Counted from the first letter of the stretch, positions 1-13,250 are shown. The stretch: 60,000 nt of DNA from Membranipora membranacea (GCA_914767715.1 OU612069.1:7008001-7068000); one strand, 5' to 3'. Numbers and translations: made by a program. The notes: a model not told the origin generated them from the sequence alone.

Positions 1-1966
1 AATTTTTATTGAGTTTGTAGAGATAACAGCTCTAGTGCAACTTGGTACCAGTTGGCCCTTTTGCAAGTAGCAAACTCACATTTTAGTACTCAGTTAGTCT
101 TTGGCGTACGTTCACTGCAAAGTGATTGTGTAAACTTGTGCATGAATGAACTTCACATGTGAATTTCTTGGCACACAGTGATTCCATTTTAAATCTGATA
201 TCCTCAGTGACAAGCATGTTCTGCATACAAATTTGGTCGAGATCAAACAACAAAGAGTTGACATGGCAGCTGATAAACATAACATTTCAACTTCATTGCA
301 CTTAGTAATGACGGGGTACCACACATATACAGAATGAATTGTATTGTATCGTAATAGGCCTACATACCTTGACAGAGTTATTAAGTATTGTTTGGTGTCA
401 CTTATAATAGATTACTGGTCACTGGACAAAAACATCTGAGTTGTAAGAGATTGGGACACAGACTAATTGAGCACCTATTCTGTAATAGCTTGATTGCTTT
501 TCAATTTATTTATTAAATCCCAGTGGCCGTGGTGTTCCCCGGACAACAGGGATAAATTTGACTTCTGTTTATGGCCAAGCCAATTTATTGATTATAACTT
601 ATTTATTATGAATTACGAACTTCTTGTGCTGTGAAGGCTATTCAAGATCAAGGCGCAAAGATGTGGCTACTCTCAGATTTCCTGCTCAAAAGCTCAAGTG
701 AAAGAGTAAAGCAAGTAATAAAAACGTCACAAAATTTAAGAAGTCATCAATAACGACACTTGCTCTCTGCTAAAACTTACTTGAATGAAAGATTTTAGAA
801 GAAACAACTCTATATCTCACAGTCATCACCTAGGCTTCTCGAAGTTAGGTACAAACCGAGAAACAGATTTGGTAGGCAGCTAGCTGCAGAACACGTAAAT
901 ACAAAAATATGTACAAATAAGAAACCAAAATGTATACACAATCATCATAACCATGGTAGTATCACACACAAAGGTAATGACCATACAGCAAGCTACACAA
1001 TTTGAATTATATCCAAATTCTCACCTTCAATAGGTTGAATTAGGTGTGCACACTAACAACATTACAGTAATCTCAAATAACAGCCTCAGAGCCACCCAAG
1101 GAATATGAATCCACATGGTTAGGGATACAACCTTATTTCAAACAATTATTACATCATCACTTATATACATCTGAATACTGATCAAGGTATAAATAACGGT
1201 ACCGCTTGATGATAGAATCGATATGCCTTGTGACAGTTTTAAGTCAAATTAGATTTAGGATGTTTAAGCATTTGTTATGCACTCTTAGGACTATTTTAAA
1301 TATTTTCATTGTAGCAATGAGGAAATCAAGTGGAATATTCAATCCTTGGACTAATTTACCCTGTGTAATAATTTTCACAGTTGTTACCAATTTATTGGTT
1401 TTGTTGATTGTCAGACATGCTGGCAGACAGGCTCGCTACTGAGAATAATTAAATTTGCTACATATATACGATGAATGCCATTATAAATTCATTTTTTTCG
1501 GCAGTACTGATCAAGTTCACACCACTATCTGTTTCACAAGTATACACCAACATATCGCTAAATTAGGAATTATCTTCTTACAAGTTCAATTGCTCCAATT
1601 GTGCTGTAAAACATGGATTTTAGTCTTGTAATGCAGGCTTAAATCGGCAAAGAGACATCTTCTAACCGACACCCCTACTATTGCTCAAAATACTCAAAAT
1701 ATTAAAATACTTTTGTTGACTTTCATCCCACATCTCCAACCTGAAGATTCCGTATTTTTCCCATAAAAAGAAGTAATTAAATCCATAGTTAGGTAATTAT
1801 AATAATAACAATTACTTTATGGAAAAATATTCCGAAACTTAAAATGTCAATAACCCTACATGATTGTTCGGCAAATGATGTCATTAGATCATCCCCTACT
1901 GGTAAAGATACCTACACTTTTTTGCAGAAGATTTGTATGTGCGAGTGGTAACAAAGTATCTAGCAG
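1..1966. repeat. Left-most copy of the segmental-duplication array
   Basis: No gene seen. Bases 1-180 match 8,225-8,440 and 16,635-16,830. Bases 380-570 match 17,190-17,360. Bases 850-1,966 match 9,720-10,780 at an offset of about 8.85 kb. Matches were found by eye, with many substitutions and small indels. The match stops at about 1,966, where retroelement sequence begins, whereas the paralogues at 10,770, 22,360 and 27,380 continue. Confidence 0.8.
1195..1445 (-). mobile_element. LINE (non-LTR) 3' coding fragment, degenerate
   Basis: Reverse-complement reading resembles the region downstream of the reverse-transcriptase domain of CR1/Jockey-like LINEs. The assignment rests on homology to the copies at 12,840-13,250 and 24,335-24,750, where RT motifs are clearer. 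The conserved block starting with a TATAAATA-like string at about 1,188 belongs to this element and is not taken as a promoter. Confidence 0.45.
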
Positions 1967-1971
1967 CATAA

Positions 1972-2454
1972 TTAAACTTCATCTGATTGTAGGAGTTGTA
2001 TTTCCCTACTGAATTCAGATTTTTGTACAGCCTTGATAATAAGCTTAGAGGCATTCCGATATTCATCGACAGAGACTTTGCCAGATCCTTTAAACTTGTG
2101 AGAAGATTTGATTTTGAGCAATACAGCCACATTGTGATGAGTCTTTGACCATGATGAAAAATGATTGGCTATATCTACAGCTACTTGTTCCAAACATGAT
2201 AGAGATTTGGTATCAGTGGCCAAAACTGTCGTCGACTGTTTGGTTTCTAGATCATTTGGGTCTACATCAAATTTATTACTGGCAGAATCTTCGAGATCAC
2301 ATTGCTCCCACAGAAAACTAGGTCCCTGAAACCATTGAGAGTTACTAAGCTCATATACAGAACTGACACCCCTAGAGGCTATATCAGCTGGGTTCTTATT
2401 TGTCCTATCATAATGCCACTGAGATAAATCTGAGACGTCATGGATTTGGCTCAA
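1972..2454 (-). pseudogene. BEL/Pao pol: RNase H and following region, 3'-truncated
   Basis: The 160-residue reading frame contains the BEL/Pao signature NPADIASRGVS, followed by a W-x-GP-x-FL motif and a segment typical of the stretch before integrase. It ends at the truncation point of the element. Between 2,455 and 2,754 the frame is lost, although the sequence is still element-derived. It is a non-functional remnant. Confidence 0.85.
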
Positions 2455-2754
2455 ACGATTAGCTACAGAAGTGTGGAAGCGTTTGGCATCATTGTGTATG
2501 TAGCCTTAAAACTATCTTAGAATCGGACCACAAATATGAATCACACTTCCAGTCCATTTCAGATAACACACTTTGGCCGCTAGTAGAGCAGCTTGAAGCT
2601 CAAGCCGTGGTATTGTAGTGGGCTTCATAGGAGCTACACGAGATTTTCCTAGTAACAGTGAACAATGTATATCCTGGTTAGAGTTTAGTGCACGTACATA
2701 ACTACAAGCTCCGTAGCCTGTCTGGCTGGCATCAGCAAATGTGTGGAGCTCACA

Positions 2755-3057
2755 TTAGGCTGGCACAAAACCTGTAGGGTATATACACAGTGGAATAGGT
2801 ATTTCTGATATTCTTGACATTTCTGCATCCCATAATTTCCACTGATCAGCAGTGGCGCCACTTAGAGGCTTATCCCAATCAAGACCAGATTTACATGTTT
2901 GCTGAATCATGTTATGGCCAGACAAAAGCGGTGGTGAGATTAGACCCATCGGGTCGTACACAGATGCTACATTAGCTAATATGCTTCTTCGAGTACATGG
3001 GTTGTCTTTAGGCATATACTGATACTTGAATGACTCTGTTTGCAGTGACCAAAGCAT
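2755..3057 (-). pseudogene. BEL/Pao pol: Pao-specific segment after the RT
   Basis: The frame carries the family block around YDPMGLISP, with a downstream tryptophan-rich segment typical of the Pao pol region between reverse transcriptase and RNase H. It is separated from the RT part by a frame break at about 3,060. No full-length protein is possible from this copy. Confidence 0.85.
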
Positions 3058-3069
3058 CCCGAGGGCGCG

Positions 3070-4005
3070 TTATGTGCTCAGTAACTCAAAATCACCGGAC
3101 TGATTAATATTTACATCTGATTGTGGAAATGACTTGAGCACACCACTATTGTTAGATAGCAGCTTACGAACCCTGAGGTTGCCCTTACTACAAATAGCTC
3201 TAGTGTCATTAAGAAGCTTAGTAGCCTCTTCTGGAATATCAACACTGTGCAGACCATCATCGACATAGAAATGTTGCATGATAATTTTCTGGGCTTCTGG
3301 ATATTGGTTACCATGATCTTCAGCTTAGCGGCGTTGTCCGTATTTGGCACAGCGTGGGGAAGATCTGGCGCCAAAAATATGTACACACATTCGATAGGTC
3401 TGCTCATTGTTTTCTTGATCTAGCCATAAGAATCTCATATAGTCTCTATGTGCGGGTGTAACACGAAATCTATGATACATTTTTTCAATGTCACAATTAA
3501 CCTCAACAGGTTTCTGTCTGAATCTCATTTGCGCCCCTAAGAGTGAGTTATTAAGATCGGGTCCTTGATACAAAGCGTCATTAATACTCATGCCTTTGTA
3601 TTTACTGCTATAATCAAATACACATCGGAGTTTTTTGGTTTTGCTGTGGAATACTCCATGATATGGCAATTACCAACAACCCTCCCCGCTTTTCAAATCA
3701 GAATCTGGTACCAGCTCGGCCTCGCCTCTGGATATGACACCGCTGATGAATTCAGTATACTTATCCCTAGATTCTGAACCACGACGTTCGAATTGTGACA
3801 GCAATCCATTGAAACGCTTGACCACTGGTTCATAATTCGACTGTAGGCTGGTATAACTGCCTTTGAACTGTAGTGGCGTGACATAATAATTGTTCTCATC
3901 CTGGTACGTGGCCTCATCAAGAATGTTTAGCAATTTTAAATCGTCCTGAGAAACAGTTTGACCTGAATTTGAATCCTGGAACTCTAGACCATCTATTTGT
4001 TTCAT
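3070..4005 (-). pseudogene. BEL/Pao reverse transcriptase, broken
   Basis: Three adjoining minus-strand frames cover the RT domain. 3,670-4,005 is the lead-in region. 3,325-3,669 has the fingers and palm, with RCVFDYSSK and a QGPDLNN-type motif. 3,070-3,279 carries the catalytic YVDD box (FYVDDGLHSVD). Frames are separated by a stop near 3,670 and a break near 3,300. It is a fossil of an element that would copy RNA into DNA in virus-like particles. Confidence 0.9.
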
Positions 4006-4011
4006 ATGTTC

Positions 4012-5070
4012 TCACAGTGTCACATCCGTGACGTGAGACTTATAACAGATAGAGGCGTTGGTTGACATACACTGGGTCGATACATCAGGTGCAACAGAAT
4101 ATGTAAAGTGACTAAATCCGACTTGATCAGAAAATACAGTATTAGTTTCATGTTGATTAGGTCCAATAGGGCATATTTCACAGCCTGTGCTCAACCTTCG
4201 GGAGGTTCAATCTCTTCCTTGATAGTAATTGCTTTAGTACAATCATGACCTAACAACAGACCAGCACCACAGTTTAGTCTTAGTGCTATGTATTTCGGAT
4301 TGGTTCTAGACGCTTGAGATCCCTGATATTTTCCGAGGTTGGTATATCTGAGATACAACATAGTATTTGGACACGACATTAAGTTCTAGGTAGGTCGTAA
4401 TACACTGAGCTATAGAAACCTCTGATTCTGAGATTTTAGTATGTATTACACTGCACCTGCTTATTTACACTAGTGATAGAAGAGATTTAGCATCAAGAGC
4501 AATGGATACCTCATCAGTTATGAATGTCTTGTTAGACTGCCAATCTATCATTGCGTAAGTCAACACTTCATTGAGTGGGTCGCTTAGAGCGGAAACCCAA
4601 ACAGGTACTGTTGGAGAAAAGATACTGTGTTCAGCCGAATGGTGTTGTGTGGCGTTACAAACAGTATTATCAGATGGCTGTGTGCTAGACTGGTAGGCTG
4701 ATGTAGCAGTGTCTCGGTGGAGCAGCGTGTGGTTTGCTTTTGTTTGACACTTACTGCACTTCCAATCCCTTTGACAATCTGATTGCTGGTGTTTAATTCC
4801 AGCGCCCATCGATAGACAACTCTCAGAATTTCGGACATTTAGACACATAAAAATGATCGTTAGATTTACAATATTGGCAGTGTCTTATACTTGGCTTTCT
4901 GACCAGCAGCGGCTGTTGTTTGATGAGAAAAAGGCCTTATTACCACCTTGAGGAGCACTAGGTTTGGGTTTCGCCTGACCATCTAAGGACTGTGGCTTTG
5001 AGCGGGTAGCTTGCTTCAAAGCATCTTGAGATGTTACAAGATTGTTGGCCTTGGCTGATTCCAGCTCCAT
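4012..5070 (-). pseudogene. BEL/Pao nucleocapsid zinc knuckle and aspartic protease, broken
   Basis: Minus-strand frames at 4,885-5,070, 4,465-4,848, 4,191-4,379 and 4,012-4,194 together span the gag end and protease. The 4,465-4,848 frame has a zinc-knuckle-like CSKCQTKANHTLLH and a protease-like IDWQSNKTFI, where the active site is usually D-T/S-x-S. The 4,191-4,379 frame has GLLLGHDCTKAI, the conserved block at the end of the BEL protease. Multiple frame breaks make it inactive. Confidence 0.8.
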
Positions 5071-5472
5071 AAACTCAACAAAGACACCAAATGGAGGAAA
5101 GCTATTCCAATTTCTTAGCTGATATTCCGTAGTTTTGGAGTTCTAATGCCTAGCTATAAAATCGGGAAGCAGATTGACTATCTCTTGATTTTTCTCACTT
5201 AAATTCAGACATCGATTTCGTTCAGAGCTGTCAGGCACTGTTTGAGTTAATTTGTAAGTTTAAATATCTTGGACCATTAGGAAAGCCTAGATTTGAAAGT
5301 TTGGGCCATGAGAAAATCGTTTCAATAAAACTTATCGATGTCTGTCATGGCGTTCTGATATGTCTTTTTTGTGTCCAAATAAAAATATGACTGGATAACC
5401 TCGCTAACCTGACCTGAGTTATGCTGCTCTAGATAATACAGCTTGCCACTAGAAGATGGGTTACCCGCTGTT

Positions 5473-6228
5473 TTAGAAATGCATTAAATGCTTTCTTCTA
5501 CCTGGCAGTTTGATTGTTGGAGCTTTTATAGCCTCATCTAGTTCTCTATGCTCCTGAGCTCTAATGAGTTCCTGATAAATACCCTCACTTTGGTTGCAAC
5601 TGGAAATTTTGGAGCTATCATGAGACCCTGAAGTCGTCTCACTACTGGACTGGACCACAGATTGAGCATTTGCACCAATATCACCCTGAACAGACAATCC
5701 CGAATTATTATTTGGATAAGAGCTAATTTTTTGGTTTGACTGACATGAGAATAACCGATAGCTAATTTCGTTAGATTTGGGTTGGGTTGTTTTGAACTGA
5801 GATATTGATTCGGGCGGTAAAGCAGAGATATGCCATCCACTGAGCGATTGTGTATTGACAGAAGACCGGACATTAGATTTATATAGCCATGCATTGTTAT
5901 CACCAGAATGAAACCCGGTAGCAGAGTCGTTTTCATTGTGTGACTGTAATAGCTTTCTGATTAGCCATTCCGAGTCATTGGATTTGGGTTGGGAGTGAAC
6001 AAAAGATTTTTGTCCAGCTTCTAGACTAGCTCGGGGCTCGTTAGCCTGAACGTGGACCTGAATAGGATTACTTGCACGAGGCAATGTTAACAGCATGTCA
6101 TCAGAAACAATAACAGATGAAGTCTGGCCTAATTTATCACCCTGACCATGCTGACGCTGCTCTCGAGCAGCATCTACATTATGATTGACATTATTGACAT
6201 TATCATGCACAGAATTATGGAAAACCAT
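5473..6228 (-). pseudogene. BEL/Pao gag-like N-terminal reading frame
   Basis: This 251-residue frame is rich in Gln, Ser and Asn. It lies upstream (in element direction) of the zinc knuckle, which is the place expected for gag. No conserved motif was recognised, so the assignment rests on position. 5,071-5,472 is element sequence with no long frame. Confidence 0.55.
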
Positions 6229-7740
6229 GTTGGGGTTTGCTTCTCCTGAGGCTTCTCCTCCTGAGGCTTCTTCTCAGGGTCATTATCATGCAACATGGGC
6301 TGTCAAACATGAGTAGTAATAACGCGCTAGTTTGTAATCTGCTCTCATATTGTATGATTCGATCAATCAGATCCTTTTTGAGAATTGCTGTAGGGAGGCC
6401 TATGGACCTTTAATCTACAACTCTAACCTGCACCAAACCCGCATGCGAAAAATGCGCACAGGCCATCGTAACAGAAACTACAAGGATCAATGAACGAGAG
6501 TACAGCGACCCACAACACACCGGAAGTATGAACCAATAGATTGACAAAGTATGACAAGAACGCATCAGCAACCATGCACACAACAGCCCAAAAATCTGCA
6601 CTATTAACTGTGAATGTGTGGATAAAGTAGAAAAATAACCTTATCCTAAAAAATCACAGACGGCACGCACCTGAGGATAGTGTGAGAATATAAACATTAG
6701 ATCAGAGCTTCCGAGCAGCAGTTCATTTGATAATAATCCGAGGTTCTATCTATTGGCGCTGTCAGTTTTCTAGATTCTGCAGCAGATTAGAGGGAGAGTG
6801 CTGCAGAGGGGTTACTGCAGCTGTCTACTGGTGATGATGTAGTCAACAACAACTGGAGTGTTGTTGTGATCAAGGAGATATGAGGACGGGTTTCCTTGAT
6901 CTGAACTCCGATAGTGACGTGGAGTATACGGCGTTTTCTGCATAGGTACTGGTAACACGCTGGTGGAGGCTGGCAAGAGGATTTAGTTACGTGATCATAT
7001 CCTGCATCATGTAGAAATGATGCGAGTTGAGTTGCCGAGAGATTATTGGTGTGACGAGTTGACATGTTGTATACATGTGGAGTTGACAGTGATGACAGAT
7101 GTCAAGCTAAAGTTTCTCTGTACTGGCGATCGGTGGGTGGATTAAACGGAAGTGTGGTTATCTCAAGTTCACAGATAATTGTTTGTATCGATTTAGTGAA
7201 ACTGAAATTAAAAGCAAATAAAGTCAGGTGCTAAAAAGGTGAAAACTGTTGTACCTCAATTCGCCGTCATTAAACTAATGCTAATTCTAAAAGTTGGAGA
7301 AAACACTCAAATCAATGATCACAAATGTTAAACCTTATCAATTTTGTTTACTAATAGATTTACCACTAACGCAAGAAAAATATCACAATCATAATTATCT
7401 AAACAAACTAACCTTACATAAACGATAATAAAAATTATATTTACCTTTTTGACTCCCTCTGTTTGTTAAAGAAAACCCTTTCCCCAGTAAAATAAAATAT
7501 TAATTATAAACACCAAATAGAACGGCGGAGCATAAGTACTTTAGTGAAATCGTATGACACAACACATCAAGCTCCTATGGGCAAGTGATTTATCCACACA
7601 AACACAGCAAGACAGTGCAGCTGATTGGGCATGAATGCATACATAGTCTGACACAACTTAGGCCACACAATGACAATACAATTAGCGAACACTCCCAGTG
7701 AATGGCAGGGGGGGGGCACAATGCAGCGCACCGCAGCTAC
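6229..7740 (-). other. Presumed 5' leader/LTR side of the BEL/Pao element
   Basis: No array homology is seen here. One minus-strand frame at 6,787-7,065 (92 codons) begins with MSTRHTNNLSATQLASFL and could be a gag N-terminus or a chance frame. I see no LTR, primer-binding site or terminal repeat that I can defend. A G-run of nine lies near 7,709. Confidence 0.35.
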
Positions 7741-8060
7741 ACTAAGATTATAAACATATCTCCCTAATTCATTTCAAATGTTGTTTATTTTGATAACGAG
7801 GGTTGCTCAGGTTAGGGCTTCACAATCAGGGGGAACTTCTCACTTTCAGATATGATCCTGTCATAGTTGACTGTCCTGTGCAGCGCAGGGTCACACCAAA
7901 TTGACTCTTGGGTTCGAGAGATAAAGCTTTTTGGTTTGAGAGAGGCGCTGTAGGCCCCCCTCCTCCCCCCAACGGGGTTCAGGGCGGAGCCCAATCCCCA
8001 AAGCCTAGAGAACGGTGTAAGACCTTACAAATTAATAAATTTACTGGGTCTCGGAGGCGT
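7741..8060. repeat. Dispersed repeat alpha, copy 1
   Basis: Homologous to 16,200-16,480 and 32,620-33,135. All copies share a GGGTTGCT start block, a block around CTGTGCAGC and a C-rich run. No coding potential. It restarts the array to the right of the BEL/Pao element. Confidence 0.75.
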
Positions 8061-8224
8061 GTTTTAGGTGAAACTTGATTAGCAAATTATCAAAGGAATA
8101 AAACGATCAAGAATTAAATGGGCGAGCATGAGCTGCCACCACAAAAGTGATAACTGAAAAAAACACAATAATTCATCATTTTGCATTACAGTTGTCGACC
8201 AAGATGAGTTCATGTATGAAACAA

Positions 8225-9000
8225 AATCAAGTCGAGTTAATTTTTTATTTAATTTGTAGAGATAGCATCTGTAGGGCAACTTGGTACCAGTTGGCCCTGT
8301 TGCAAGTAACAAACTCACAATTTGGTACTCAGTTAGTCGTTGGCTTACTTTCACTGTAAAGTGATCTTGTGAAATTTTGCATGAATGTTTTTCACATGTT
8401 AATTTCTTGACAACCAGTGATTCCATTTTAATTCTGTTTTCATTCTCTTAATATTTTGCGAAGCCCAAGGAAAGATCATTTAATTAGGATTAATTGAAAA
8501 GTACCTCTTGAGGTAGAAAATGGGCTTAATTTTGTAAGACACAGGGGATAAAATTCTCAGGAAGTTGTTTGTCATGATCTATCTCATCATACAATCCTTC
8601 TTAAATCCACAATATAGCACTCTGTTCAGCTGCCTGTATTCCAATGATTTTTTGGTCTATGAAACACCGCTGCATCTTGTGATGATACAACTATCGAGCT
8701 CTAACTGGCTTTGAACAAGAGAAAGTCACAGATTAGTAGGATCAATGATTTTGAGAGTCGGTTTGTTGACAGCCTTCGCTTATTTCCAGTTATCCTTCGG
8801 CTAATACAGTAAGCTTCTGTATACACAGTCATATTTTCTGATATTATTCAGAGTGACTCAGTTCAAGGTATCTGAATCTGAATCCGGTGATTATCTCCTC
8901 CTGGCCAAACTTTGAACTTCACTCTAGGGGAGTGTATTTATCATTGATGAATTAAACCCACATATCATTATGTATTATACCAATATAAACCCAATGAGCC
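8225..9000. repeat. Dispersed repeat beta, copy 2
   Basis: 8,225-8,440 matches 1-180 and 16,635-16,830. 8,460-8,830 matches 16,860-17,180. No gene is seen. In the array, alpha and beta are adjacent in the same order at 7.7-8.9 kb and 16.2-17.3 kb, so they form one ancestral unit. Confidence 0.75.
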
Positions 9001-9719
9001 ACAATAGAATTTAAAAAAAAATTATCTCTCAAAGAAATCTACAAAAAATGACCGTTGCTAGTTAAGTAAGGTATCGTACACCTACTTCCAATTGTCCGAT
9101 TTCTTCCAAATTTTGTTTGGTTATTCACAATAGGGCTGTCCAGATATGTTGATTTTTGCATCATTGTAAGTTTCATGCAAGCAAAATGTAACATGTATAT
9201 CTTTTTTTTCAAGTATGCCTGATGTATGCTTACGATTGCGCAATACGCCAGAGACCTTAGCCTTTGATATACTCTCTATGTCTAAACAAAGCCCATCCTA
9301 TAACAAGCTTTCAATTCAATCAATGTATGAGGCACAATAGTCTTATGTCCCGAATGGAACAGGTACAATTATAATTTGCTACAGGTAGCCTAATACCGTT
9401 TGTACCAAACATTATAAATTGTTAATACTATATTTTAGAAAATATTCTGATCATGAAATAAATTATCAATGGCGCTGATTCGAATTCAGTAATTTAGCGG
9501 AATATCTCATCATTCAATATCAAATTTGGAAATACGTCTTAGGCACAGCTGGTCTTCATTGGTTTCCCATCTTATTTCAATGTTTAATATCTCAACAAGA
9601 ATTTTATTCATTTGTAGTTTAGTTATAATTTCCAAATATAGGCTTTTTTAACCTTTGTCAACCATCTGATTGTCGAGAAAGTTCTTGTGTTTTATATTAC
9701 TCAATTGAGAAACATATAA
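9001..9719. other. Intergenic/intronic AT-rich stretch, no feature seen
   Basis: Short frames only. No homology to other parts of the window was noticed and no splice-flanked open segment was found. Confidence 0.5.
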
Positions 9720-10780
9720 GGTACGCAGCTAGCTGCAGAACACGTAAATAAGAAAATATATCTTAATAAGAAACAAAAATGTATAGACAATTATCATATC
9801 CATGGTAGCATCACACACAAGGGTTATGACCATACAGCAAGCTACACAATTTGAATAAAAGCCAAATTCTCGCCTTCAACTGGCTGAATTAGGTTTACGG
9901 ACTTACAACATTACAGTAATCTCAAATAACAGCCACAGGTCCACCTAAGAATTATGAATCCACGTGGTTAGGGATACAACCTTATTTCAAACAATTATTA
10001 CATCATCACTTACATACATTTGAAAACTGATGTAGGTATAAATAACGGTACCGCTTGATGATAGAATTGATATGCCTTGTGAAAGTTTTAAGTCAATTTA
10101 GATTTAGGATGTTTAAGCATCTGTTATCCACTCTTAGGACTGTTTTAAATATATTCATTGGAGCAATAAGGAAATGGAGCGGAATATTCAATCTTTGGAC
10201 TAATTTATCCTGCTTTATCCTTGTGTTTCACAGTTTTTACCACCTTATCGGTTTTGTTGTTGTCAGACATGTTGGCGGACAGGCTTATGAATGTCTTAGT
10301 AAATACATTTATTTGGCAGCACTTATCAAGTTCACACCACTATCTGTTTCACAAGTCTACACCTACATATCGCTATATTAGGAATTATCATCTTACAAAT
10401 TCAATTGCTCCAAATGTGCTGTAACAAAATGGATTTTTATCTTGTAATGCAGGCTTAAATGGGCAAAGACACATCTTCTAACCAAAAGCCCTACTATTGC
10501 TCAAAATACTCTAAAAACCATATCACAATAATATGTTTTTCTATATCAAAATACTTTTCTTGACTTCCATCCCACATCTCCCCCTTATCATAATTATAAT
10601 AATAACAATTACTTTATGGAAAAATATTCCGAGATTGAAAATCTCAACAGGCCTACTTGATTGTTCGGCAAGTGACTTCATTAAATCATCCCCTACTGGT
10701 AAAGATGAACAGGACACCTACACTTATTTGCAGAGGATTTGTATGTGCGAGTGATAACAAAATATCTAGCAGCATGATTT
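9720..10780. repeat. Array block carrying a LINE fragment (paralogue of 850-1,966)
   Basis: Matches 850-1,966 nearly end to end. The part after about 10,235 also matches 21,715 onward, which begins the large duplicated pair. The block contains the degenerate LINE fragment at about 10,040-10,290 (minus). A conserved sub-block at 10,315-10,380 recurs at 1,500, 15,375, 21,855 and 26,880. Confidence 0.8.
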
Positions 10781-12580
10781 TTTGTCCCCCAACTAAATGA
10801 TTATAAATTATCACGGATAAGTTTAGAAGCAAATATTACTAATTTGTGCATTGTGACACTCTAAAGCTGTGACCACTTTTATGAACAAGATATAGGCTGT
10901 ATATTTCAGGGTAAATACTAGATTATTGCGCCTTAATTGAAATATGATAACAAATTTACATTATTTTTCGTGACATAATCAATTGCACCCATGGACTTAA
11001 CTCTGAACCTAGATAGGACACTACATATAGCTGAAGTGAGGCACTCAATTGTGGACAACGCAACGTCATTGGAAAGTGTATTAAGCAATGATATAATCAT
11101 TTACTTACTGTCAACAATTCAGGTTTCATGTCCATAAATAACTCAAGCAATTTCGATCGGATTTCGAGTTTCAAAATTACTTTACAACATCTTGTTATCA
11201 ACTGCTTCTCAGTGACTTATAGGGTATCTTCTTTATTGACCTCTACAATTTTTAAATTTGATGCATAAACCTTCCCAAAATGATTGTAAGTTATTGTCCG
11301 GACTTGGTGGATTAATCACTATTCAATTCATGAAGTGAATGCGAAAAATGATGAAGTTCATATAACATGAAAATATGTTGGCAAAAAATTATCTTTTATT
11401 AACCAGATGACTCAATTAAAATGCACTTCTACAAATGCTAGAAGCGTCAAATTTGCTGTGTGACCTCGTTGTGACGTTGGCAATAGATGAATCATTTAGG
11501 GTCACTCTATCGTCTTTTCCCTTCTTCAATGAAGCATTTCGGAAAATTTATTCTGAATTTTCTCATAAAAACTTTGGATTCAAGCTGACATGCTACATTT
11601 ATCATCTATTGAAAAGAATCAGGCACAGCATATAAAGGATTCTTTTGTTTACCAAAGGTTGAAACAATGAAAAGCATAGAATTGTATAGAGGCCTCACAC
11701 TCAGCACAATACAGTGATACAATATTAATATCACACTGAAGATTTGATGTGAACCTGTAGTCTTGTATTCTAACATGACATCACTTAAAATAATATCAGA
11801 TTATGAGTATCGAATGCCGACTTAGATTATTGTCCGTAATATGAAAATGGAACCCATATTTAATTGTGAAAGCAGAATATAAAGAGTACCTAGGTATGAT
11901 AGGAGAACCAGTAATTTTAGAAACCTCCACATGACAGAGAAATATTGTATCACAGTACACTCTCAATTATTTAATACCTATAGGATAACTTGTTAAGTCT
12001 TATGAGCTTGCTTCTTCTAACTTCAGGCCACCAAGTTTCAGTATCTTGCCCAGATCATAACCTTACAGCAAGTTTACACATCAAGCAACACTATTAGCAC
12101 TGATGATAGAAACTAGATCTCGCAAATTCCTGTCACAGAGTAGCAAATTCAAGCAGCATCCAAGCATTGTATCTCAACCATCTTACATTGCTCAGGGGCA
12201 CACACAGGAATTCCACTGTGTTATGTTGTAATATTTCAAAACTTCTTGACTCTAGTGTTTTGTCAGCAAACAGCATTAGGCACACAAAAATAAAGCCACC
12301 GGCCAGCCACAGCAGACTATATTTTTGATTTTGATGATTCAGAGTGTTGCTGATATGCTGAAAAGATATGCAATACTAAATTCCAGAGTTGTGGCAACTG
12401 ATCGACATTTTTAATTTAATTATTTTATGCCATAGGTTTATCAGTATTGTTGGAATTTGGAACAACCAACCTATGGATATCTTCTTGCTTTGTAATATAT
12501 AATCTTGAAACCTATGACAAGTAATATGAATCAACAGGGATACAACCTCAATTAAAACAATACTCACATAATTACTTATA
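10781..12580. repeat. Array block eta, copy 1
   Basis: Matches 22,360-24,080 closely and 27,380-28,700 with deletions. No gene. A core at 10,985-11,200 also occurs inverted at 30,400-30,610 and 42,230-42,370, so it is a separate interspersed repeat inside the block. Confidence 0.8.
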
Positions 12581-12839
12581 TGTATTCCATATTCATGCTG
12601 GTAGTATTAATAAGTCAAGGGAATATGGTCCATAACCCGGGTACCAAGGATTTCTTTTAAAAGAATAAATAATGAAAGTGTGTTCGAACTACTAGGAAAA
12701 CCAAAATATAAAAATAAAGAGATTACAGCTGAAATTTTTAGAAGAAGACAAATAAAAATACAAGTATTATGAGCTAGAAAAGTTTAATAATTCTGCACAA
12801 AAAAGGTGGCTTATGGCGTCTAAATTGAATAATTTGAGA

Positions 12840-13250
12840 TCAGGGCACAGCTTAATGGTCAGAGGCAAGTCATCAAATAATTAGGCACCAAAGTTCACTA
12901 GTGAGACCAATTCAATTCAGTTCGAAAACTGTTGAAAGGTATAAATAATGGTACCGCTTGATGATGAAATTGATATGCTTTTGCCTTGTCTAAGTTCAAG
13001 TCAATTAAGATTCATGATGTTTAAATATCTGCTATCGACTCTTAGGACTCTTTTAGATAGATCAATTAGAGTAATAAGGTCATATTCAATCTTTAGTTTT
13101 ATTTACCCTGTGTACACGACTGCAGCTAAGGTTTCATTTAAAAACTTACATTTTCTCTCAAAGTTTACTATGATTGGGTTAGGTTTCATTAAATCTCTTT
13201 GTCATGGGATTTAAAATTCATACATTTATCTATATCTGATTGTTACAACT
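12840..13250 (-). mobile_element. LINE reverse-transcriptase C-terminal fragment
   Basis: The reverse complement reads as a decayed CR1/Jockey-like RT tail. A block resembling NFGAKLFDDLPL sits where these elements have a W-N-S-L-P type motif, and an FKSH block at 13,150-13,230 matches the RT thumb. Stops interrupt every frame. It lies immediately 5' of the LRR exon and is antisense to it. Confidence 0.55.

Larger units (their letters stand above)
1967..7740 (-). mobile_element. BEL/Pao LTR retrotransposon, decayed and truncated
   Basis: On the minus strand the order is gag-like region, zinc knuckle, aspartic protease, reverse transcriptase and the RNase H/Pao-specific region, which is the usual BEL/Pao order. 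The frame is broken by several stops and frameshifts. The coding region ends at about 1,967 just before the point where the integrase should start, so integrase and 3' LTR are missing. No clear LTR pair was found. The left limit is the break in homology at 1,966. The right limit is set where the flanking array resumes at about 7,741, so 5' LTR or leader sequence may lie within 6,229-7,740. Confidence 0.85.

Noticed and set aside
12935-12975. Conserved TATAAATA followed by GGTACCGCTTGATGAT, present at about 1,188, 10,036, 12,940 and 24,437, as a repeated promoter with a start codon
   Set aside because: The ATG would lie too close to the TATA for a normal promoter, and the surrounding sequence reads on the opposite strand as decayed LINE coding sequence, which explains the conservation.
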